A stretch of 64,000 nucleotides of DNA from Gammaproteobacteria bacterium (GCA_003331625.1 QOPF01000001.1:103474-167473), one strand, 5' to 3'; counted from the first letter of the stretch, positions 1 to 9,870 are shown. Program-made: numbers and translations. The notes: generated by a model not told the origin, from the sequence alone.

Positions 1-531
1 CTATTTATTCTTCTGTTCTTTATTTATTAGATCAACAACTTCAGGAGTAAGATTTATTTTTTCATCTGTCCTATCAAAGGCTAATAGAGCTTGAGAATTT
101 AATAACATTTTTATCTTTTTTGCCTTAATAAGTTCATTAACGACTTTTTGAACAGATTCAGCTTGATCAGCTTGTAGTTTTTGAGTTACTTCCTGCTCTT
201 TAGCTTGGATTTGTTGTGATAGAAGTTGAATACTTTGGTAAAGAGTTTGAATCTTTTTTAAAATTTCTTCTTGTTCGCTTTGCGAAAGAGTTGATTCTTC
301 TTTTTTTAATTTTTCTGCAAGTTTAATCCTTTCGCTGTCTTTTGATTGGGCCTCATCAGTAAGATCTTTGTAATCTGAAGAATCTCTTAAATCGTCAATA
401 CGTTCTCTAGCAAGATCCGTACCTAGAAAAATAGCATTGTAATCAATTACGGCTATTCCATCTAATAAGTAAGCAAGGTTTCCGAAACTTAATAGTGAAA
501 TAAGAATAAATAGTTTCTTTAAATTGTTCAT
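1..531 (-). CDS. skp: Periplasmic chaperone Skp (OmpH family)
   Basis: A 176-residue protein of the Skp/OmpH family, which holds unfolded outer-membrane proteins in the periplasm on their way to the Bam complex. A hydrophobic N-terminal stretch (about residues 5-22) looks like a signal peptide. It is followed by the family's IAVIDYNAIF-type beta strand and a long Lys/Glu/Gln-rich segment (about 45-125) typical of the coiled-coil arms. It is the last gene here of the rpsB-to-skp run and sits 79 bp downstream of bamA, the usual order. The stop codon is at the window edge, so the gene is complete. Family assignment rests on pattern plus context. Confidence 0.88.
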   Translation of the reverse strand: MNNLKKLFILISLLSFGNLAYLLDGIAVIDYNAIFLGTDLARERIDDLRDSSDYKDLTDEAQSKDSERIKLAEKLKKEESTLSQSEQEEILKKIQTLYQSIQLLSQQIQAKEQEVTQKLQADQAESVQKVVNELIKAKKIKMLLNSQALLAFDRTDEKINLTPEVVDLINKEQKNK

Positions 532-575
532 TTTAACTCCATCAAAATATTATTTTAAATCTTAAAAGTATTGAA

Positions 576-602
576 TTTTACCCTTTTGGATAAGAAAATT
601 CC
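576..602 (-). promoter_or_regulatory. Candidate sigma-E-like promoter before skp
   Basis: On the minus strand GGAATTT (596-602) is followed after 14 bases by GTAAAA (576-581), resembling the sigma-E pattern GGAACTT / GTCAAA. skp is a sigma-E target in E. coli. The spacer is one or two bases short and the region is very AT-rich, so this is only suggestive. A TAAAAT hexamer at the same place could be an ordinary -10. Confidence 0.22.
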
Positions 603-610
603 TATTTTTT

Positions 611-2935
611 TTAAAATTGAGTTCCTATCTCAAACTGAAAGGTTTCTGTTCTATCATTAGGAGAATCATTAAAAACTGACGCTAGTGCAAAAGATAATGG
701 TCCAAGAGCTGTTATCCAAGTAACGCCTATTCCTATAGAATATCTTAATTCAGATAAATCAAACTCATAACAATTTGTTTCGTAAGATTGGCACCCATCG
801 CTAAAAACATTTCCATAATCTAGAAAAACTGAACCTCTTAAGGATCTTGGGTCTGGGACAAAGTCTAAGGGGATAATTAAATCTAAACCGCCGGTTATGC
901 TATAAGGTCCTCCAACGGGTCTTTGATATCTTGGATCATACCCAGATTGGTATTCTGCTTTTGGGCCTAAATAATTTTGTTTGAAACCTCGAACAGATCT
1001 CATTCCACCAGCATAAAAATGCTGATAAGGAGGCGCTGTATTTGTATCATCATAAGCAAATAAAATCCCAATTTGAGATCTGTAACCAAGAGTTAAGTTT
1101 AATGGTAACGGTCTAAAAATCTTGAAATCATGAACGAATCTTCCATAATTCAGATTACTTCCAGGTAAGGTTAGAGATAATGAAATAGTATTGCTGCTAC
1201 CGTTGGTTGGGAAAAGTCCTCTGTCTAGTGTGATTCTAGCCCAAGAAACTGAACCACTATAAGTGTTAAAATCGAAACCTTCGGAATTATAAAAATCCTG
1301 AAGTTGTCTAGAGCTATAAACATTTGTTTTGAGCTGGGTATTATCTGTTGAAAGAGAAAGACTCAGTTGTTCAATTTCACTAATTGGTAACTGAAAAGAT
1401 ACATTTCCTCCGTAAGAATCAGTATTGTAGGCTGCAATATTAAAATTACCGTAATCTGTTTTTCTGTAAAATGCACCGTAACCAAGCCCTATTCCGTCGA
1501 TAGTAAAATAAGGATCAAAGAAGTTAAAAGAAATATCTTGTCGCCATTCGCTATAGTTAATACCTACTGAAACTGAATTCCCAGTTCCAAAAGCATTTTT
1601 TTCTGAATAATTTGCCCCTAAACTAAACCCATAAGCGCCATAACCCAATGAACCTCCTATGGAGCCAGAATATTGCTCTTCTACCTTGAAAATGACATCA
1701 ACTTCATCTGTAGATCCAGGAACTGATTTCTTTTCATAATCTACAGCTTTAAAAAAGCCCAGCCTATCTAATCGAAGTTTTGAACCTTCAAGTAAATTAT
1801 TAGAGACCCAGCTTTTTTCCATTTGTCGCATTTCTCTTCTTAAAACAACATCATGCGTCCTTTCGTTACCTTCAAATGAAATACGGTTAACCATAGTCCT
1901 CTGGCCTGGATCTACAAAAAGCGTCAAGGCAACGGTCTTTTCGTTTTCATTTATATCCTTTGAAGTTGAAACTTCGGCATTTGTATAGCCCAAATTTTCT
2001 AAAAGGTTGGTAATTCTATCTTCTGTGAGTTTTAAAAAACCTTCAATATATATCTCATTTACGGGTATAGATATTAAACTCCTTACAAAAATCTCTTTAT
2101 CTTCTAAATCTCCAGCAAGTTTAACTTCGCTAACTTTATACACTTCACCTTCATTTACTTTTATAGTCAAAAAAATATCTTTCTTATTTTTAGAGATGCT
2201 GACCATCGTAGAAACAATATCAAACTTTAAATAACCTTGATTTTTGTACATAGATTCTAAGGTCTCTAAGTCTCCTTTTAAATTTTCTCTAGAATATCCA
2301 GAGCCTCTGCTGAAGACCGAAAGCCAGTTTTTTTCTTTTAGTTTAAATTCTTCTAAAATTTCTTGATCGCTTAAAATCTTATTTCCCACAATATTAATCT
2401 TTCTCAGAGAAGCAGACTTTCCTTCGTCAATGATGACCGATAGTTTTATTCTGTTTTTAGGTAAATTTTCAGAACTCACTTCGACGTTAGAGGAATATTT
2501 ACCTTGAGATGCATATTGCCTTTCAAGTTCAACGCTTAAATTTTCGAACACCGATCTTTTATAAAGCGAGCCTTCGTAGATTTCAGATTTCTTCAGGCCA
2601 TCAAGCAGAGCTTCGGTTTTAATTTGTTTATTGCCTTCGATAAAAATTTCATCAATTGTAGGCCTTTCTTCGACTTCGATTAAAAGTGCATTACCGTCTC
2701 TACCTAATTTAACATCATCAAATTTTCCTGTTTTGAATATTGATAAAGCAATCTCCTTAAAAAGATTTTTATTTACAACATCGCCTAATCCAACTGGCAT
2801 GACAGCGAAAACGCTTCCTGCAGAAACTCTTTGTAGTCCAGTTACCCTAATATCGTCTACTACCCAAGCGTCACTTTCTTGCAAGAATGAAAGCGGTGAA
2901 AATAAAATTAAAAATATTAAAGTTCTTGAAAGCAT
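611..2935 (-). CDS. bamA: Outer-membrane assembly factor BamA
   Basis: A 774-residue BamA (Omp85), the central pore of the complex that folds beta-barrel proteins into the outer membrane. A signal peptide (about residues 1-23) precedes a run of POTRA domains (about 24-420) and a C-terminal 16-strand barrel. The barrel holds the diagnostic VRGF motif in GGMRSVRGFKQNYLGP and ends in phenylalanine, as outer-membrane barrels do. Length is close to the E. coli protein (about 810). It lies 9 bp after rseP and before skp, the common gammaproteobacterial order, so envelope proteolysis, insertion and chaperoning genes are transcribed together. Confidence 0.97.
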   Translation of the reverse strand: MLSRTLIFLILFSPLSFLQESDAWVVDDIRVTGLQRVSAGSVFAVMPVGLGDVVNKNLFKEIALSIFKTGKFDDVKLGRDGNALLIEVEERPTIDEIFIEGNKQIKTEALLDGLKKSEIYEGSLYKRSVFENLSVELERQYASQGKYSSNVEVSSENLPKNRIKLSVIIDEGKSASLRKINIVGNKILSDQEILEEFKLKEKNWLSVFSRGSGYSRENLKGDLETLESMYKNQGYLKFDIVSTMVSISKNKKDIFLTIKVNEGEVYKVSEVKLAGDLEDKEIFVRSLISIPVNEIYIEGFLKLTEDRITNLLENLGYTNAEVSTSKDINENEKTVALTLFVDPGQRTMVNRISFEGNERTHDVVLRREMRQMEKSWVSNNLLEGSKLRLDRLGFFKAVDYEKKSVPGSTDEVDVIFKVEEQYSGSIGGSLGYGAYGFSLGANYSEKNAFGTGNSVSVGINYSEWRQDISFNFFDPYFTIDGIGLGYGAFYRKTDYGNFNIAAYNTDSYGGNVSFQLPISEIEQLSLSLSTDNTQLKTNVYSSRQLQDFYNSEGFDFNTYSGSVSWARITLDRGLFPTNGSSNTISLSLTLPGSNLNYGRFVHDFKIFRPLPLNLTLGYRSQIGILFAYDDTNTAPPYQHFYAGGMRSVRGFKQNYLGPKAEYQSGYDPRYQRPVGGPYSITGGLDLIIPLDFVPDPRSLRGSVFLDYGNVFSDGCQSYETNCYEFDLSELRYSIGIGVTWITALGPLSFALASVFNDSPNDRTETFQFEIGTQF

Positions 2936-2944
2936 AACTAAATT

Positions 2945-4276
2945 TTAAGCAAAGATTCTAAAAATATCATTGAAAAATACGAAGATAAAAAGAAATAAAA
3001 GCAATAACGTTCCTATTTTATTAGAAAAATCTAAAAGCTGAGCTGGAAGGTCTCTCCCTAATATTCTTTCTATAGTCAATATGAGTGCCTGACCTCCATC
3101 TAGAACAGGGAGAGGAAAAAGATTTACTATGCCAAGACTTATGCTTATAAAGGCAATTAGATATATAAACGAATAAAATCCTCCATAAATTACAGATTCA
3201 CCAGCATATTGGCCAATCATTACTGGCCCGCCTAAATTTTTAGCAGATACTTGTCCAAACATGATTTTCCCTATAAAGATAATAGAGTTTTCAATCACAC
3301 TGTATGTTTGAGCTATAGAATTTTTAAAAGCATCTAAGAAACCATATCTAATAAATTCTCTGTTATTTGGACTAAGGATGTAAGCTGCGCTAATGCCAAT
3401 CTGCCAATTAAAATTGTTTTTAGATAGTTTTGGTTTTATTTTTAATGTTTCAAAACTTCCCTCTCTAAGTAACTTTAAAGAAATTTCCTGACCATTAGCT
3501 TCATTCACTAAGTTTTTAATATCTGTCCAGTTGTTAACAATACTATTATTTATTTCTAAAATTTTATCGCCCTGCTTTATTCCGCTTTTTTCTGCTGGAC
3601 TAGAATTTACGACTGTTCCAACAATTGGTTCTATCGGAGGAAGAATTCCCAAAGATGAAAGCAAATTTGAAGGCTCTTTTGTACTAAGCCAGTCTTCTAT
3701 TTCTATTTTCTGAAAATAAAAACTTGCATTTCTTTTAACCTTAAAGGTAATTACCCCAGTATCGCCTAATCTTTTTGAAAGCATTAATTGAGCATCAGAG
3801 TATGAAGATATTTTATTTTTATCGATTTCAACTATTAAATCATCTTTAAGTAACCCAGAAGTTTCAGCTTTCGAATCTTTCATGACATCTCCTATTACGG
3901 GAGTTACTTTATAAACTCCATAGAGGTTGATCATAAAAAAAATAATTATTGCTAATATAAAATTAAATATCGGTCCGCCAAGAGTAATTAATAATTTTTG
4001 GTAGTATTTTTTTGATAAGTAGGAATCATTGTTATTAGATACTTCAGAAATTTCTTCTCCATTCATTTTTACATATCCTCCAAACGGAAGAATCCTTAAA
4101 TTAAAAATAGTTTTTGATTTTGTTTGCCAACTTTTAATAGATTTTCCAAAGCCAATAGAAAAATCTAAGACCCTTACTCCAAAAAGTCTTGCAAAGAAAA
4201 AATGACCTAGCTCATGAATAAAAACTATTATAGAAATAAGAGTTAAAAAAGAGAATATATAGGTTAGAAAAGTCAT
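2945..4276 (-). CDS. rseP: Site-2 intramembrane metalloprotease RseP
   Basis: A 443-residue inner-membrane zinc protease that in E. coli makes the second cut in anti-sigma factor RseA and clears signal-peptide remnants. The zinc site HELGH is at residues 21-25 in the first membrane helix. Two PDZ-like domains follow (about 120-210 and 215-290), then C-terminal helices with the LPVLDGG motif that supplies the third ligand. It overlaps the dxr stop by one base and precedes bamA. No rseA lies in this window, so the link to sigma-E signalling is family knowledge only. Confidence 0.96.
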   Translation of the reverse strand: MTFLTYIFSFLTLISIIVFIHELGHFFFARLFGVRVLDFSIGFGKSIKSWQTKSKTIFNLRILPFGGYVKMNGEEISEVSNNNDSYLSKKYYQKLLITLGGPIFNFILAIIIFFMINLYGVYKVTPVIGDVMKDSKAETSGLLKDDLIVEIDKNKISSYSDAQLMLSKRLGDTGVITFKVKRNASFYFQKIEIEDWLSTKEPSNLLSSLGILPPIEPIVGTVVNSSPAEKSGIKQGDKILEINNSIVNNWTDIKNLVNEANGQEISLKLLREGSFETLKIKPKLSKNNFNWQIGISAAYILSPNNREFIRYGFLDAFKNSIAQTYSVIENSIIFIGKIMFGQVSAKNLGGPVMIGQYAGESVIYGGFYSFIYLIAFISISLGIVNLFPLPVLDGGQALILTIERILGRDLPAQLLDFSNKIGTLLLLFLFIFVFFNDIFRIFA

Positions 4277-5418
4277 TAAGTTAATTTTTTTAAATGATGA
4301 TGAGCAATATTTTTTGCTTCATCGTTGAAATCTGTGATTGATTTCAATGATACAGAATTTAGCTTTATATTGCTTCTATCAGCATCATTTAATGCAGAAG
4401 CTATTAATTTAAAGATATTCTGAAAACTAAGCTTTTTGTCTAAGAAACATTTAACTGCTACTTCATTAGCAGCATTGAGAATAATTGGCATACCTTTACC
4501 ATGCTTCAGGGCAAAATATGCAAAATCGATGGATGGAAATTTTCGACGATTAATTTTATGAAATGTTAATTTCTTAAGTGTTTGTAAGTCTATTTTTTTT
4601 GAAACGCTAGAAATACTTTTTGGAAATCCTAAACCATATGAGATTGGTATTTTCATATCAGGATTCGCCATAGATGCCAAAATAGTTCCATCAGAAAATT
4701 CTACGAAAGAATGAACTAAGCCTTCTGGATGGATTATGGTATCTATTTTTTCTGAATCAATATTAAATAAATATTTAGCTTCAATAATTTCTAAAGCCTT
4801 GTTCATTAGAGTTGAAGAATCAATAGTAATTTTTTTTCCCATTTGCCAAATTGGGTGCTTTAGTGCTCTTTGAATAGTAATTTCTTTAAATTTATTTTTT
4901 GGTAAGTTATAAAAAGGACCGCCGGAACAAGTAAGAGTAATTTTAGATATGCTGCCCTGGTCTTTACCCCTAGTACTCTGATGCACTGCGCAATGTTCTG
5001 AGTCAATAGGAATAATCTCAGCTCCACTTTTTTTTGCTTCTTTCATTAAGAACTCTCCAGCCATAACAAGAGGCTCTTTGTTTGCAATCAAAACTTTCTT
5101 ACCAGACTTAATTGAATGATAAATAAGCTCTAGACCTTCTGATCCAGAAATAGCGGCAATAACAATATTTGTTTTATTATTAGAAATTAGTTTTAAAAGA
5201 TCTTCTTTGCAAATTAGTTTTTTTGAAAAATTATTTTTTTTTGGATTTTCAAGAAAAATTTTTGAATTTTTAAAATCTTTAGCCTGGTTTTTAATCAAAC
5301 TTTCATTTGAAGAAGCAACTAAACAACTTACATCAAATTCTTTGTTATTTTTTTTAATTACTTCTATGGATGACTTGCCAATAGAGCCTGTTGAGCCAAG
5401 TATGATTACATTATCCAT
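4276..5418 (-). CDS. dxr: 1-deoxy-D-xylulose 5-phosphate reductoisomerase
   Basis: A 380-residue DXP reductoisomerase (IspC), which converts DXP to 2-C-methyl-erythritol 4-phosphate with NADPH in the non-mevalonate isoprenoid pathway. The N-terminus has the nucleotide-binding GSTGSIGKSS motif (about 8-17). The catalytic region contains IDSEHCAVHQ, and TIDSSTLMNKALE gives further metal/substrate-site signature. Its product feeds the prenyl chain used by uppS two genes upstream. It shares one base with cdsA and one with rseP, indicating tight translational coupling. Confidence 0.97.
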   Translation of the reverse strand: MDNVIILGSTGSIGKSSIEVIKKNNKEFDVSCLVASSNESLIKNQAKDFKNSKIFLENPKKNNFSKKLICKEDLLKLISNNKTNIVIAAISGSEGLELIYHSIKSGKKVLIANKEPLVMAGEFLMKEAKKSGAEIIPIDSEHCAVHQSTRGKDQGSISKITLTCSGGPFYNLPKNKFKEITIQRALKHPIWQMGKKITIDSSTLMNKALEIIEAKYLFNIDSEKIDTIIHPEGLVHSFVEFSDGTILASMANPDMKIPISYGLGFPKSISSVSKKIDLQTLKKLTFHKINRRKFPSIDFAYFALKHGKGMPIILNAANEVAVKCFLDKKLSFQNIFKLIASALNDADRSNIKLNSVSLKSITDFNDEAKNIAHHHLKKLT

Positions 5419-6095
5419 TAGACAAAACTACCTAAAAGAAAAAAAAGAGGAATACAAAATAAATGGCTATCTATCCTATCTAGAACTCCTCCATGACCGG
5501 GCAATAAAGTTCCAAAATCCTTTATTTTTAAAAGTCTTTTTGCTTTGCTTGCTATTAAATCTCCAGAAATACTAACTAAGGAACAAGAGGTAAGAATGAG
5601 AAAAGATAAAAAATAACCTAAAGAATCGGTTAAAAAACCAGTAGATAAATATTCATAAAAGATTTTATCCTTGCTTACCTGTAAATCATTAAACAAAAAA
5701 GTGAAGAGAATTAATAAAAATCCAGGGAAGAATACCCCCGATAAAGTTCCTTCAAGAGTCTTATTCGGACTTATCTTTGGAAAAACAAAGTTTTTTCCAA
5801 GAAGCTTTCCAAAAACTAAGGCAAAAATATCAGTTAATGCAGAAATTAATATTGCTGTGAAAAAAAAACTTCTTGGAAAGTAATTGGTAATTGGAAGAAT
5901 CAAAATAATATTGATAACAATAAAGCCTAATATAATCCAAACGAATGTATTTCGTTTTTCTGACTGCCTTAAAAGCTCAACAATAGATAAAATTAAAATT
6001 ATAAATAAGCAAAATTGAAAAACTATATTGCTAGTAAAAAAAATTACCAACAAACTAAACAAGCCCAATAACAATCCGGTAATAATCCTCAGCAT
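5418..6095 (-). CDS. cdsA: Phosphatidate cytidylyltransferase
   Basis: A 225-residue integral membrane enzyme that makes CDP-diacylglycerol from CTP and phosphatidic acid, the branch point for membrane phospholipids. Most of the sequence is hydrophobic helices. The C-terminal signature SKAKRLLKIKDFG...LPGHGGVLDRIDS (about 180-210) is the CdsA family motif. It is shorter than the E. coli protein (about 285 residues), mainly at the N-terminus, so fewer membrane segments are expected. It lies 2 bp after uppS. Confidence 0.95.
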   Translation of the reverse strand: MLRIITGLLLGLFSLLVIFFTSNIVFQFCLFIILILSIVELLRQSEKRNTFVWIILGFIVINIILILPITNYFPRSFFFTAILISALTDIFALVFGKLLGKNFVFPKISPNKTLEGTLSGVFFPGFLLILFTFLFNDLQVSKDKIFYEYLSTGFLTDSLGYFLSFLILTSCSLVSISGDLIASKAKRLLKIKDFGTLLPGHGGVLDRIDSHLFCIPLFFLLGSFV

Positions 6096-6097
6096 AT

Positions 6098-6808
6098 TTA
6101 ACCTGTCTCTATCCCATATTTTCTTTTTCGAGATGCAAAGTCATCGCAAGCTAATCTTAAGTCTTCAATTTCAAAATCAGGCCAATATTTTTCTGAAAAA
6201 TATAGTTCCGAATAAGCGGACTGCCATAAGTAGAAATTACTCAATCTTCTTTCCCCTCCTGATCGTATAATTAAATCAGGATCAGGATATTTTTTTGTTT
6301 CTAAATATTCTTCAAAGTCAGATTCGATAATTTGCAAGTTATCTTTTCTCTTCTTTTTGTCATCTCTAAGATATTGATTCATTGCGTTTAAAATATCCCA
6401 CTTACCTCCATAGCTAGCAGCTACAATTAAATTTAATTTAGGAGTATACAAACTTGTTTCTTTTGTTGATTTTTCAATTTTTTTTAGTAATTTTTTATTA
6501 AACCTAGAAATATCTCCAATAAAACTTAACTTCACTTTTTCTTTAATAAGATCAGGAGTTTGCTCTTCCAACGCGCTAAAAAATAAAGAGACTAAATCTG
6601 TAATTTCAGCTTCAGATCTAAGCCAATTTTCTGTGCTAAACGCAAATAGAGTGAGATGATTGATATTATTTGCCAAGGCAAATTCAACTGCTAATTTTGC
6701 TTTTTTTACACCTTCTTTATGGCCTTCTTTGGAGGGTAAGCCTTTATTTTTTGCCCATCTATTATTACCATCCATGATAATCGCAACATGGTTAAGGCTT
6801 TGCTTCAT
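6098..6808 (-). CDS. uppS: Undecaprenyl pyrophosphate synthase
   Basis: A 236-residue cis-prenyltransferase (IspU) that builds the C55 lipid carrier for peptidoglycan and O-antigen synthesis. The pyrophosphate-binding MDGNNRWAKNKG motif starts at residue 12, with the catalytic aspartate at 13. The second conserved region, DLIIRSGGERRLSNF...YSELYF, lies near the C-terminus. It sits 2 bp downstream of frr in the usual frr-uppS-cdsA order. Confidence 0.97.
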   Translation of the reverse strand: MKQSLNHVAIIMDGNNRWAKNKGLPSKEGHKEGVKKAKLAVEFALANNINHLTLFAFSTENWLRSEAEITDLVSLFFSALEEQTPDLIKEKVKLSFIGDISRFNKKLLKKIEKSTKETSLYTPKLNLIVAASYGGKWDILNAMNQYLRDDKKKRKDNLQIIESDFEEYLETKKYPDPDLIIRSGGERRLSNFYLWQSAYSELYFSEKYWPDFEIEDLRLACDDFASRKRKYGIETG

Positions 6809-6810
6809 TT

Positions 6811-7368
6811 TTATATCTCTAAAAGATCTTTTTCTTTTTTATCTAGAAGAACATCAATCTTTTCAATGAATTCATCTGTCAGCTTTTGTATAATTTCTTC
6901 ACCACGCCTTAGATCATCTTGTGAAATTTCTTTTTCATTACAAAATTCCTTTAGCATCCCATTAGCATCTCTTCGTTGGTTTCTGATGGAAACTTTTGAG
7001 TTTTCAGCTTCAGATTTTGCAACTTTAATTAAGTCTTTTCTAGTTTCCTCTGTAAGTTCGGGAATTATTACTCTAATCACATCTCCTGAAGTCGCTGGCT
7101 GAAGACCTATATCAGAGGATTGAATAGCTCTTTCAATGCTTTGCACCTGATCTTTTTCCCATGGAACTATCGAAAGCGTCCTTGCGTCTTCTATTGATAT
7201 ATTACTCATTTGGCTTATGGGCGTAATTGAACCATAGTAGTCAACTTCAATTGAATCCAACAAGGAAGGATTTGCTCTTCCAGTTCTTAATCTTTGTAGT
7301 TTCTTTTCCAAAGAAGATATTGTTTTTTGCATTTGCTCTTTGGATTCTGCTTCGGTTTCAATAATCAT
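6811..7368 (-). CDS. frr: Ribosome recycling factor
   Basis: A 185-residue ribosome recycling factor, which with EF-G splits post-termination ribosomes. I chose the ATG at 7368 over one 36 bases upstream because it gives the family's normal 185 residues and avoids overlap with pyrH. Signatures visible are RLRTGRANPSLLD, LTEETRKDL and RNQRRDAN, all matching the helical domain. It follows pyrH by one base. Confidence 0.96.
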   Translation of the reverse strand: MIIETEAESKEQMQKTISSLEKKLQRLRTGRANPSLLDSIEVDYYGSITPISQMSNISIEDARTLSIVPWEKDQVQSIERAIQSSDIGLQPATSGDVIRVIIPELTEETRKDLIKVAKSEAENSKVSIRNQRRDANGMLKEFCNEKEISQDDLRRGEEIIQKLTDEFIEKIDVLLDKKEKDLLEI

Positions 7369-7369
7369 A

Positions 7370-8074
7370 TCAATCGTGCACCAATGTGCCAATTTCATCG
7401 CCATTTATTGCTGAAATTAAAGCATTTTTTTTATTTGCATCAAAGACTCTTACATTTAAACCATAATCTCTACAAAAACAAAGAGAGGTTTGGTCCATAA
7501 CCTTTAAATTTTTATTTATTGCTTCATTGAAAGTTAAATTTTTATATTTCTTTGCATTTACATCAATTTTTGGATCAGTTGAAAAAACTCCATCTACGTT
7601 TGTAGCCTTCAACATAATATTTGAATTCAATTCTACTGCTCTTACGCTCGCAGTAGAGTCAGTTGTAAAAAGAGGATTTCCTAAGCCTCCCACCAAGAGT
7701 ACTGTGTTGTTAGACTCTAAAGCATTATCAGCTTCTTCTTTGCTGTAAGCTTTAACAAAATTTCCAATTGCAAAAGATGAAAACAAAGAGTTTTTACAAT
7801 CTTGAGAAGTTAGGTAGTTAGATAATGCAATGCCATTCATTATAGTTGAGAGCATTCCTATATAATCTGCAGAGACTTGATCGATATTTAAGTTTTTTAA
7901 TTCTTTTCCCCTAAAGATGTTTCCACCGCCCAAAACGATTGCAAGTTGTGTATCGGAAGTTTTCTTAATAGTTTGAGAAACAATTTCAAAGGTACTCTGA
8001 TCAAAACCTTTTTCTTTTTCTCCAGAGAACCATTCACCACTTAGTTTTAAAAGGACTCTGTTATAGGTTGGCAT
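7370..8074 (-). CDS. pyrH: Uridylate kinase
   Basis: A 234-residue bacterial-type UMP kinase of the amino-acid-kinase fold, making UDP for pyrimidine nucleotide supply. The N-terminal LLKLSGEW phosphate-binding strand (about 8-15) and the VLGGGNIFRG loop (about 47-56) are clear. It lies in the classical rpsB-tsf-pyrH-frr order, 3 bp after tsf. Confidence 0.97.
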   Translation of the reverse strand: MPTYNRVLLKLSGEWFSGEKEKGFDQSTFEIVSQTIKKTSDTQLAIVLGGGNIFRGKELKNLNIDQVSADYIGMLSTIMNGIALSNYLTSQDCKNSLFSSFAIGNFVKAYSKEEADNALESNNTVLLVGGLGNPLFTTDSTASVRAVELNSNIMLKATNVDGVFSTDPKIDVNAKKYKNLTFNEAINKNLKVMDQTSLCFCRDYGLNVRVFDANKKNALISAINGDEIGTLVHD

Positions 8075-8077
8075 ATT

Positions 8078-8932
8078 TTAGCCTTCCAACTGAGATTTTA
8101 CTTCTTCTGCAAAATCTTTTTTTTCAACCTCTATACCTTCTCCTATTTCAATTCTTGTAAAAGATGAAATTTCTGAACTAGTCTCCGATAAAAAAGCTTC
8201 AATTTTTTTGGACGGATCTTTTACAAAAGGTTGTTTTAACAAACTAACATCAGAAAGTTGTTTATTTAATTTTCCTTCAATCATTTTTTCTAAAATCTCT
8301 AGTGGTTTATCTTCTTTTTCAACTTGGGATTTAAAAATTTCTCTTTCACGATTGATATAGTTTTCATCTAAATCACTTGGAGAAAGCACTAAAGGATTTG
8401 ATGCAGCCACGTGCATTGCAATTTCTTTCGCTATATTTTCTTCGCCTGTGTTAAAAGCAACACCTGCAGCAATTTTTTTATTGGAATGTACGTAAAAGGC
8501 TAAAATTTCGCCTGTTAATTTTTCGACTTTTCTGACTATGACGTTTTCACCTATTTTTTGAACAAGAGACATCCTTTTTTCTTCCATGCCGTTGCTTACT
8601 TCTTCGAGAAGATTTTCTTTATCTAAATTCTCAATGGCAAAGTTTAGAGATTCATTGCAAAAGTCTATAAAATTATTATCTTTTGCAACAAAATCAGTTT
8701 CGCAATTTATCTCAACAAAAACAATATCGTTTTCTTTCTTTTCTGCGATGATTATTCCCTCTACAGCTGTTCTAGAAGACTTTTTCTCTGCTTTAAGAGC
8801 ACTATTTTTTCTTAAATTGGTTATTGCTTCTTCTAAGTTACCCTGAGATTCTTCTAGGGCTTTTTTACATTCCATCATGCCCAAACCAGTTTTTTCTCTA
8901 AGATTTTTTACATCTACTGCTTTTATAGACAT
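8078..8932 (-). CDS. tsf: Elongation factor Ts
   Basis: A 284-residue EF-Ts, the guanine-nucleotide exchange factor for EF-Tu. The N-terminal UBA-like segment reads LREKTGLGMMECKKALEE, and the core holds the TDFVAKDNNF motif (about 80-89) that contacts EF-Tu. It begins immediately after the rpsB stop codon, consistent with co-transcription and shared control by S2. Confidence 0.98.
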   Translation of the reverse strand: MSIKAVDVKNLREKTGLGMMECKKALEESQGNLEEAITNLRKNSALKAEKKSSRTAVEGIIIAEKKENDIVFVEINCETDFVAKDNNFIDFCNESLNFAIENLDKENLLEEVSNGMEEKRMSLVQKIGENVIVRKVEKLTGEILAFYVHSNKKIAAGVAFNTGEENIAKEIAMHVAASNPLVLSPSDLDENYINREREIFKSQVEKEDKPLEILEKMIEGKLNKQLSDVSLLKQPFVKDPSKKIEAFLSETSSEISSFTRIEIGEGIEVEKKDFAEEVKSQLEG

Positions 8933-9739
8933 CTACTCCTCCTTGTTTTTTTCGTCAACTTTTCCGGAAATTGCATCTTCAGGCGCACCTGCATTGGCTT
9001 CTTCTGGAGAAGATTTTTTTACTACTATAGGCCCATCTGCTGAAGCTCTGGTTCCTCCTGACATTTCAGAACCCTCTAGACAAGCATTTGAAATAATCCT
9101 TGAAATAAGAGATATCGATCTAATGGCGTCATCATTCCCGGGAATAATATAATCAACACTATCAGGATTAGAATTTGTATCAACAACTCCTATAATTGGA
9201 ATTCCCATTTTTTTTGCTTCTGCTATTGCGATTTTTTCGTTTTCTACATCAATTACAAAAAGCGCTTCAGGAAGTCCACCAATGTTTTTAATTCCTCCTA
9301 TTGAACGCTCTAATTTTTCCATTTCTCTTTTAATACCCAAGACTTCTTTTTTGGTTAATTCCTCAAACTTACCCTCTTCTTCTTGATTGGTTAATATCTC
9401 AAGCCTTCTTATTGAAGATCTTACTGTTTTGTAATTTGTAAGCATTCCTCCAAGCCATCTGTGGTTGATATATGGCATATTGCATCTAATCGCTTCCTCT
9501 TTGACTACTTTTCTTGCAGCTCTTTTAGTTCCCACAAATAAAATACGATTATTAGCTGAAGAAAGTTTTTTACAAAAATCTACAGTTGGTTTCAAACACT
9601 CTAATGTTTTTTCTAGATTAATAATGTGAACTTTTTTTCGGTCGCCAAATATATATGGCTCCATTTTGGGATTCCAAAATCTTGTTTGATGGCCAAAGTG
9701 AACTCCAGCTTTCAACATTTGTTCAATGGATACTTCCAT
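8933..9739 (-). CDS. rpsB: 30S ribosomal protein S2
   Basis: A 268-residue S2. The family opening [19 protein letters not shown] and the [10 protein letters not shown] motif are present. The C-terminus carries an acidic/Ala extension beyond the E. coli length (241). A strong Shine-Dalgarno (AAGGAG) lies 7 bases before the ATG, unlike several other first genes here. A structured leader lies upstream. Confidence 0.98.
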   Translation of the reverse strand: MEVSIEQMLKAGVHFGHQTRFWNPKMEPYIFGDRKKVHIINLEKTLECLKPTVDFCKKLSSANNRILFVGTKRAARKVVKEEAIRCNMPYINHRWLGGMLTNYKTVRSSIRRLEILTNQEEEGKFEELTKKEVLGIKREMEKLERSIGGIKNIGGLPEALFVIDVENEKIAIAEAKKMGIPIIGVVDTNSNPDSVDYIIPGNDDAIRSISLISRIISNACLEGSEMSGGTRASADGPIVVKKSSPEEANAGAPEDAISGKVDEKNKEE

Positions 9740-9845
9740 TTTTTGCTCCTTTTTATAGCCCTTGGGCTGGGTTATTCCTCCTCGCTGCTAGGTAACAAAC
9801 TGATATTGAGCAATATCAGCACCCTGATACCAAAAACAAACGAGT
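9740..9845 (-). promoter_or_regulatory. Probable S2 (rpsB) mRNA leader
   Basis: The 176-bp gap upstream of rpsB reads as a structured leader on the minus strand. It holds a perfect 8-bp hairpin (arms 9800-9807 and 9812-9819), a second GC-rich hairpin AGCC/GGCT (9757-9768) just before the ribosome site, and a TATCAGGGTGCTGATA segment that can compete with the first hairpin. Gammaproteobacterial rpsB is known to be autoregulated by S2 through a conserved leader. The match here is by position and style, not by alignment. The rest of the gap (9846-9915) is AT-rich and must hold the promoter. Confidence 0.55.
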
Positions 9846-9857
9846 GTGATTTAATAT

Positions 9858-9870
9858 CTGTAATTTACAG
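9858..9870. repeat. 13-bp perfect palindrome upstream of rpsB
   Basis: CTGTAATTTACAG is a perfect 6-bp inverted repeat around one central base, lying in the likely promoter region of the rpsB-tsf operon. It resembles a short operator but is too short for a LexA box (CTGT-N8-ACAG). Function unknown. Confidence 0.4.

Noticed and set aside
9858..9870. LexA box upstream of rpsB
   Set aside because: The palindrome has CTGT and ACAG separated by 5 bases rather than 8, so it does not fit the E. coli SOS consensus.
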